A stretch of 64,000 nucleotides of DNA from Bacteroidetes bacterium GWF2_40_14 (lineage in GTDB: Bacteria > Bacteroidota > Bacteroidia > Bacteroidales > UBA932). The position numbers were made by a program, and so were the translations under genes. This document shows positions 58,396-64,000 of this stretch, one piece after another. The stretch spans positions 1 through 64,000 of the forward strand of contig MEOK01000032.1 of assembly GCA_001769195.1 (NCBI GenBank), given 5' to 3'. The notes below the pieces were generated by a model. That model ran no database searches. It saw only the letters and a list, made by a program, of their open reading frames with translations, and was not told the origin of the DNA. The first letter of the stretch is position 1, and the number at the start of each line of letters is the position of its first letter.

Positions 58396-59898
58396 TCAAT
58401 TGCTGTTTTGAGGGCGTTGCTGGAAGTTTCGTCTTGTTCTGGCAGAAGTATCTCTTTCACTGCTCTCTCCTCTTGGTTGTCTGTTCCTGTTGTTCTGGAA
58501 TTGCTTCATCATTTCAGGAGTGACGTTCATCATTCCTCCTCTGCTGGCTTTAGCTTTAGCTTCGGCATCGGTTTTGGCTTTTTCTGCCTCCTGCCTTATA
58601 CGAACCTCTTCTGCCTTTAGTGCTTTTTCCTTATCCTTAATTACAGATATTAACTCCTTACCAACAAGGTTAAAGCTTTCCGGATCTTCAGGAACGCTGA
58701 GAAAAATTTTTGTTCCTGGTTCAAGACCCTGTTCTATAATTACATTGTTTTCATTCGATTCTCCCATTACTACTATCTGTTTTTTCCCGTTTTTCATATA
58801 AACAAAAGGAATACTGTCCGTTCCTGCCTGTACGCATTCCAGCGGGATATAGACAACATCGGCAATGGTCTTGGTAATTATCTTGTTGCCCGTTGTCATT
58901 GATGGTCTTAATATTGGGTCAGATCCGTCAACCTCTATGTTTACCTCAAATACTTTAGCGTCGGTATTTGGTAACTGCTCCCCAATATTGGCTACGCTTC
59001 TTACAATTCCCGTATAGGATTTTTCAGGAAATGCATCTACCATTATTTCAACCTTCTGTCCCAGCTTTACTTTGCTTACATCAATTTCGTTTACATAGGT
59101 CTTCGACATCATCGACGACATGTCGGGAAGGGTTGCAACAACATTGTCCCAGGGGCTTATGGAAGAACCAATTTTTCTCTTTGACCCTCCTCTGTCTCTC
59201 TTATAAATAATCATCCCCGCCGATGGTGCTTTTATGACGAAATTCGACAATACCTCCTGTAGGTCGCTTACTTTTGTGCGTTGGTCCATAAGGCTGGTCT
59301 TTAAGGTTCTGGTGTCTGATTTTGCCTGTTCAACCTTTAAAGCATAGCCTCTTATTGACTGATCCAGTGAGCGCTTTGCTTTGTCGAGAGCAAGTTCTGC
59401 CTGACGTATTGTTGTGGGTGGTTCATATTTCGACTGCTGTAGTGTTATTTCCGATTCCTCCACTGTGTATCGGAGATTTTTTATATTATCCCTTAAGTTA
59501 CTAAGATTGACGGCCGTATCTAGTACTTTCATCTCCATATTGGTTTCAATTGACCTCAGCTTCTCAAGCTCTTCCTTGAGGCTGTTATCAAATGATGTCC
59601 GGTCAAGTGTTGCTACATAATCGCCTGGATTAACCTCTGTTCCCTCAGGAACCATGTCGGTAATCTTAATGTCCATAGACCTGAAGTTTCTTCCCTGTGC
59701 CAGTTCCGGGCCGTAAATATCGGTCGACTGCTTTGCCTGCAACTCTCCTGTGGTTGTAACAATTATGTCAAACTGACCTTTTGTAGATTCGGCATAAAGG
59801 TTTGTTGTGTCTTTCTTTGATACTACCTTGTTGATGACAACAAGGGAGATGATCGCTGCGGCTAATATTATGCCGGTGATTATTAATGTTCTTTTCAT
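58396..59898 (-). CDS. HlyD/MacA-like periplasmic adaptor
   Basis: N-terminal TM; FVIKAPSAGMIIYKRDRGGSKRKIGSSISPWDNVVATLPDMSSM; coiled coil. Confidence 0.93.
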   Translation of the reverse strand: MKRTLIITGIILAAAIISLVVINKVVSKKDTTNLYAESTKGQFDIIVTTTGELQAKQSTDIYGPELAQGRNFRSMDIKITDMVPEGTEVNPGDYVATLDRTSFDNSLKEELEKLRSIETNMEMKVLDTAVNLSNLRDNIKNLRYTVEESEITLQQSKYEPPTTIRQAELALDKAKRSLDQSIRGYALKVEQAKSDTRTLKTSLMDQRTKVSDLQEVLSNFVIKAPSAGMIIYKRDRGGSKRKIGSSISPWDNVVATLPDMSSMMSKTYVNEIDVSKVKLGQKVEIMVDAFPEKSYTGIVRSVANIGEQLPNTDAKVFEVNIEVDGSDPILRPSMTTGNKIITKTIADVVYIPLECVQAGTDSIPFVYMKNGKKQIVVMGESNENNVIIEQGLEPGTKIFLSVPEDPESFNLVGKELISVIKDKEKALKAEEVRIRQEAEKAKTDAEAKAKASRGGMMNVTPEMMKQFQNNRNRQPRGESSERDTSARTRRNFQQRPQNSN

Positions 59899-59921
59899 TT
59901 GAAATATATATTCTTACTATT

Positions 59922-59984
59922 GCCTAATGCCTAATGCCTATTGCCTATTGCCTAATGCCTATTGCCTATTGCCTAAAGCCTATT
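59922..59984. repeat. 7-bp tandem array (GCCTAWT x9) overlapping the PEGA-protein stop codon
   Basis: Nine heptads read directly; minus-strand stop TAG at 59980-59982. Confidence 0.95.
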
Positions 59985-61299
59985 TCAACCTCGTCCTCAT
60001 GTCCCCTACTACACTCTTGTATGTTTCCAGAACTCTTTGCCATTCTGTATACAAGCTGTCGTCATTTGAGTTTGAGCCGCTTCTTCCCGATGATTCACTG
60101 CACAACTTGACCACATATTTTAACGTACTACTGTCTGCCACCTTAACAATAAGCCTGGTACGTATAGTATTATTTGGAAAAACCTTTACTGCCCAGGCAG
60201 TTCTGAGATATCCTGTTGTCTTGTCCGTAATTTCAAGGACATCAAAATAGGTCATGACTATCTGACTCATTATCTTCCAGGCTTCGTCCTCCTTAATGTT
60301 GGCATTTATCTCTATTATATTGTTCGTGTTTACAAAATCCGCAGGTTCCGAAGCAGCAAATGACTCATCTGCAAATAATTCAATCTGGTCCATTATTGGA
60401 ATCACCGGAGCATTATCCTGATTTATATACTTTGTACGGACAGCGATGAAGCCCTCTTTTTCAAGAAGCACCTCTACTGTCTCTCCCTTTGCCACTTTAA
60501 CATTAAATTCCCCATTGGCAACAAATCTGCCGTTGATCTTAATAGAAACTCCTTCAGGAGAGGTTCGCAACAAAACAATACGATCAGTCAGCAAAAATGA
60601 TTCATTAATTGGCAATTCAGGAGATTCTTCTCTGTTCCAATAGGTCTTTTCCAGGTCGGCATATCCCTCTTTTACAATTTTTACATTAACACTTTTATCC
60701 AATTGCACAACAACCATACCATTTCCTGTGCCGATAACCTGGTTATCCGCAATAATCTTTGCATCTGAGGGTATGGCAACTATTTGAATTATCTTATCCG
60801 ATAACTTAATCTCATCATTTACAGGCGGTAAGTCGGTTCCTGGTTGATTGGAATATATCTTTTTTACCGGAACATAGCCACTCTTTTTTATCTCAACATT
60901 AATCCGCTCACCATCCTTCACAACAATTTTTGCTGTTCCTTTTTCAAGTTCTGAGTTATTTACAAATATTCTGGCATCCTCTGGCCATACTTTAAGTGCA
61001 ACCATCCTGTCCTTCATTGTAAGAAAATCTTCCTTGGGCAGCTTTTCTTCTGTCTTGGTACTATAGACTTTCTTTAAATCGGCAAAGCCGGGTTTTTGTA
61101 TGATAATGGCTGTTTCCGAATTTTTCTGGACAATAACAACAGCAGTTCCTGCTCCCAACGGCTTCATTATATTTGTCGCCGGAACAATCTCATAAATTGT
61201 TGCATCTGCAGGTATTACATGAACGGTAACTTTTTTTTGAGCTAAAACCGGGCTCGCTATAATCAGCAAGCACGCGATTATTATGCTTAAGCTTCTCAT
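59980..61299 (-). CDS. PEGA-like repeat exported protein
   Basis: Signal peptide; four repeats of PxDAxIxxN...G...VxV...GYxxxxKxY. Confidence 0.7.
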   Translation of the reverse strand: MRSLSIIIACLLIIASPVLAQKKVTVHVIPADATIYEIVPATNIMKPLGAGTAVVIVQKNSETAIIIQKPGFADLKKVYSTKTEEKLPKEDFLTMKDRMVALKVWPEDARIFVNNSELEKGTAKIVVKDGERINVEIKKSGYVPVKKIYSNQPGTDLPPVNDEIKLSDKIIQIVAIPSDAKIIADNQVIGTGNGMVVVQLDKSVNVKIVKEGYADLEKTYWNREESPELPINESFLLTDRIVLLRTSPEGVSIKINGRFVANGEFNVKVAKGETVEVLLEKEGFIAVRTKYINQDNAPVIPIMDQIELFADESFAASEPADFVNTNNIIEINANIKEDEAWKIMSQIVMTYFDVLEITDKTTGYLRTAWAVKVFPNNTIRTRLIVKVADSSTLKYVVKLCSESSGRSGSNSNDDSLYTEWQRVLETYKSVVGDMRTRLK

Positions 61300-61309
61300 T
61301 TTTATTCAA

Positions 61310-61906
61310 TTATCGGAGTTTTATTCCCAAAGTCACATTAACTCCGCTATCCCAGCCAAGTTGGCGTATCTGTTCATTCGTCGTGCTGTTGATATCAACA
61401 GAATAACGGACATCAAGAGTTATAAACCCTAAAACATCCACTCCTCCACCTGCCTGAAGCGCAAAGTTGCTTTTTTTCCTGTCCGGGTCTGTTACACTCT
61501 CTTTAAGAAGAAATGAGGCCGTTGGTCCGGCCATAAGATGAGCACTTACGACTTTGAGATTCAACAGTCTTACGCCAAACATCATAGGCACCTTTAAGGT
61601 ATTCACTGTTACTTCATCATTTGCATTACCATAATTTTCTTTGTGGGTACGATAATAAAACTCAGGTTGAAAATAAAATGTCCTTCCGAACTGCAGGAAA
61701 AACCCAATCTGATAATTAGATTTAACCTGTGCTGTAATCTCATCCTGATCAACTGTTGGAGTCAGCAGGTCGACACCCACCTTAGGACCATACCAGAAAC
61801 TAGGATTTTTTTTAATTGGATTTTGTGCACTTTGCTGATTTTGAGCATAAGACACGGTAGAAAAAACGAACAAACCTACAATCAGAGTCGATAGAAATTT
61901 TTTCAT
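61310..61906 (-). CDS. PorT-like outer membrane beta-barrel protein
   Basis: Signal peptide; FWYGPKVGVDLLTP; FFLQFGRTFYFQPEFYYRTH; LKVPMMFGVRLLNLKVVSAHLMAGPTASF. Confidence 0.85.
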   Translation of the reverse strand: MKKFLSTLIVGLFVFSTVSYAQNQQSAQNPIKKNPSFWYGPKVGVDLLTPTVDQDEITAQVKSNYQIGFFLQFGRTFYFQPEFYYRTHKENYGNANDEVTVNTLKVPMMFGVRLLNLKVVSAHLMAGPTASFLLKESVTDPDRKKSNFALQAGGGVDVLGFITLDVRYSVDINSTTNEQIRQLGWDSGVNVTLGIKLR

Positions 61907-62046
61907 AATAAGTTTTCCTTTATTTTAGGTTATTGTCTTCAAAATTAGCAATTATTAATTTAAATCTCAATTTTATAATAACTGAGGAAATAAATATATT
62001 CGTACATTTATGATAACAAAAAATTTTCTGACAATTACTCTTTGGT

Positions 62047-64000
62047 ATGAAAAATTTTTATTTTAAAATAATCCTCCCTACTATACTGTCGGTTCTGTTG
62101 TTTATTCTTACAATTTTTTTCATAATAATTCCTCGCTTTCAGGAGAATATTATGAATGGCAAGAGAGAGATGATAAAAGAGCTAACCAATTCTGCCTGGA
62201 GTATTCTGGCAGAATATGAAGCAGATGAAAAAGAAGGAATTCTTTCCCGGAAAGAGGCTCAGATGACAGCCATGTCAAAAATTCAACACTTGAGATATGG
62301 AGAAGAAAATAAAGATTATTTCTGGATAACAGACATGACCCCTACAATGATCATGCATCCCTACCGAAGAGACCTGGATGGTAAGGATTTATCAAATTTT
62401 ACTGATCCTCACGGAAAAAGGTTGTTTGTAGAATTTGTAGAGACCGTTAAAAGATCAGAACAGGGATATGTAGATTATATGTGGCAATGGAAGGATGACT
62501 CACTTCACATAGTTCCCAAGCTGTCTTATGTTAAAATATTAAAATCCTGGAACTGGGTCATAGGAACCGGTATCTATATTGAAGATGTAAAAAAAGAGAT
62601 CTCGGCACTCACAAAAAGGATGCTCTGGATATCAATAAGTATCTCCTTCTTAATTGCTTTTCTTCTTTTATATATTTTTAAACAAAGTCTTAATATAGAA
62701 CGCAAAAGAATCAAGGCCGAAAATCAATTACATGAGTCCAAAGAAAGATACCGAACTCTTGTAGAGGCATCAACTGATGGTTTAATAATGCTAATAGACG
62801 GGAAAATAAGTTTCTCGAATAATGTTATAAGTCTAATGACCGGTTATGAAAACAACGAACTTGTCAACCTTTCAATCGGAGAGATAATCAGCGAGAACAA
62901 TAATAATGATATTATTGAGATTTTTTTAAAAAATTCTGTAATTAAAGAAGGACAGTTTGAATTAAATATTAAAAAGAAAAATGGAGGATTTGTAGAGACT
63001 TTAGTTAAATCATCAACCGCTCTTTTTTCAGGTAAAACCGTCAATATCATAATTGTCAAAAACCTAAGCGTAGACCAAAGCTTGAATTATTCCAATATCG
63101 ATTATCAAAAATTAATCAGCATTTTAAACTTGGGGGTTTTTAAAACAAGTCTTGACTCCAGAGGTAAGTTTATTTATGCCAATGAAAAGGCAATTCGAAT
63201 ATTTGGTTTTGATAATTTCAATGACCTGTCTGAGATGAATTTTTTTAAGTTATTTGTTGACTCCCAGGAAAGAGAAAATATCAGACAACGCCTAAAGACA
63301 GATGGTTATATAAAAAATAAGGTTCTTAAAATCTTTAATAAAAACAAAGACTGTTCAATTGTAGCTCTCACTCTTGTAGCTTTTAACAATGAAAATTCAG
63401 AATACTTTATTTGTGATGGAATAATTGAAGATATTACTTCACAGGAAAATGAAAAAAATGAAACAAGTAATCTCATTGCAGAACTAAAATCAAATGGGTT
63501 TTTAATTGAGCAACCCATTAAAGATTATTTAATTCCTTTTTATTCAGTAGATAATGATTCTACAATAAGCGATTCTATTGAAATATTATCGAAACGAAAA
63601 ACTGACAGTTTATTGCTGACAAAAAATGAAAAGGATTTTATTGGAATTATAACAAACAGTGATATTCAAAAACGAGTGCTATCACTAAAGCTAAGTTTAG
63701 AAAACCCTGTTTTCTTAATTATGAGCTCTCCCATTATTTATTGTAGTGCGGCTACTCCGGTGGGAGATGCAATATCTGTTTGTGACGAAAATAATATAAA
63801 TCATCTGGTTGTAAGAGATGAGACAAACAAAATCATTGGAATATTTAGTACTAAGGAAATTTTTAAAAGCTTAACAAATTCTCTTTCCTTTTTAATTGAC
63901 AAGATAAAAAAATCAGAAACAACAGAAGAGCTTAAGCAATGTTACAAATTGCTTCAATTATTTATAAAACCATTAATTAACAGTGATATCTCCGTTAAGC
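62047..64000 (+). CDS. Membrane sensor protein: sCache-like domain, two PAS-like domains, CBS pair; 3' end cut by the window (possible DUF294 nucleotidyltransferase continuation)
   Basis: Manual translation is open from ATG 62047 to the window end: KDYFWITDMTPTMIMHP, ILKSWNWVIGTGIYIEDV, ERYRTLVEASTDGLIMLIDGKISFSN, CBS-like FIGIITNSDIQKRV and HLVVRDETNKIIGIFSTKEIFKSL. Not in the ORF track because it has no stop. Confidence 0.8.
   Translation, partial: MKNFYFKIILPTILSVLLFILTIFFIIIPRFQENIMNGKREMIKELTNSAWSILAEYEADEKEGILSRKEAQMTAMSKIQHLRYGEENKDYFWITDMTPTMIMHPYRRDLDGKDLSNFTDPHGKRLFVEFVETVKRSEQGYVDYMWQWKDDSLHIVPKLSYVKILKSWNWVIGTGIYIEDVKKEISALTKRMLWISISISFLIAFLLLYIFKQSLNIERKRIKAENQLHESKERYRTLVEASTDGLIMLIDGKISFSNNVISLMTGYENNELVNLSIGEIISENNNNDIIEIFLKNSVIKEGQFELNIKKKNGGFVETLVKSSTALFSGKTVNIIIVKNLSVDQSLNYSNIDYQKLISILNLGVFKTSLDSRGKFIYANEKAIRIFGFDNFNDLSEMNFFKLFVDSQERENIRQRLKTDGYIKNKVLKIFNKNKDCSIVALTLVAFNNENSEYFICDGIIEDITSQENEKNETSNLIAELKSNGFLIEQPIKDYLIPFYSVDNDSTISDSIEILSKRKTDSLLLTKNEKDFIGIITNSDIQKRVLSLKLSLENPVFLIMSSPIIYCSAATPVGDAISVCDENNINHLVVRDETNKIIGIFSTKEIFKSLTNSLSFLIDKIKKSETTEELKQCYKLLQLFIKPLINSDISVK

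Noticed and set aside
59927-60250. 107 aa ORF beginning [19 protein letters not shown]
   Set aside because: Starts inside the heptad array and continues antisense to the PEGA-repeat gene.

Overview
64 kb window of a Bacteroidetes-type genome, judged from Bacteroidetes-style -7 promoter elements (TAnnTTTG) and families such as DUF4271, SUI1/YciH, GldE-like and PorT-like proteins. Bases ~1-8.6 kb look like an accessory, defence-like island. It holds a Panacea/SocA-type antitoxin-like gene, an sce7726-family gene, a two-gene unit of a minimal class III nucleotide-cyclase-like protein and a 'beta family' protein, a HigB toxin with a HigA antitoxin fused to an ImmA/IrrE peptidase, and a DUF2075 nuclease-helicase. 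From ~8.8 kb on the content is mostly core: PHP phosphatase, mutS2, cdaA, comF, S41 protease, rdgB, recO, GH3 and LuxE-like enzymes, DUF2723, rnpA, yidD, a fused OlsF-like acyltransferase, uvrC, pnuC, Na/Pi symporter, GH109-like and phosphodiester glycosidase pair, two glycosyltransferases, two tRNA-Gln genes, tadA, nhaD, groES/EL, bcp, PPTase, gldE-like, tyrS, rbfA, asparaginase, an RND/MacB-like efflux set with no local ATPase, a PEGA-repeat protein and a PorT-like barrel. A large sCache-PAS-PAS-CBS-CBS protein runs off the right edge and is absent from the supplied ORF track. The points most worth following up are: (1) the cyclase-like/beta/sce7726 module; (2) 7-bp and 8-bp short tandem repeat arrays that overlap stop codons of four genes and abut the start codon of one; (3) the truncated sensory protein with a possible DUF294 nucleotidyltransferase end; (4) a frameshifting 11-bp repeat in a decayed gene at the left edge. 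All family calls were made by eye from motifs; no searches were run.
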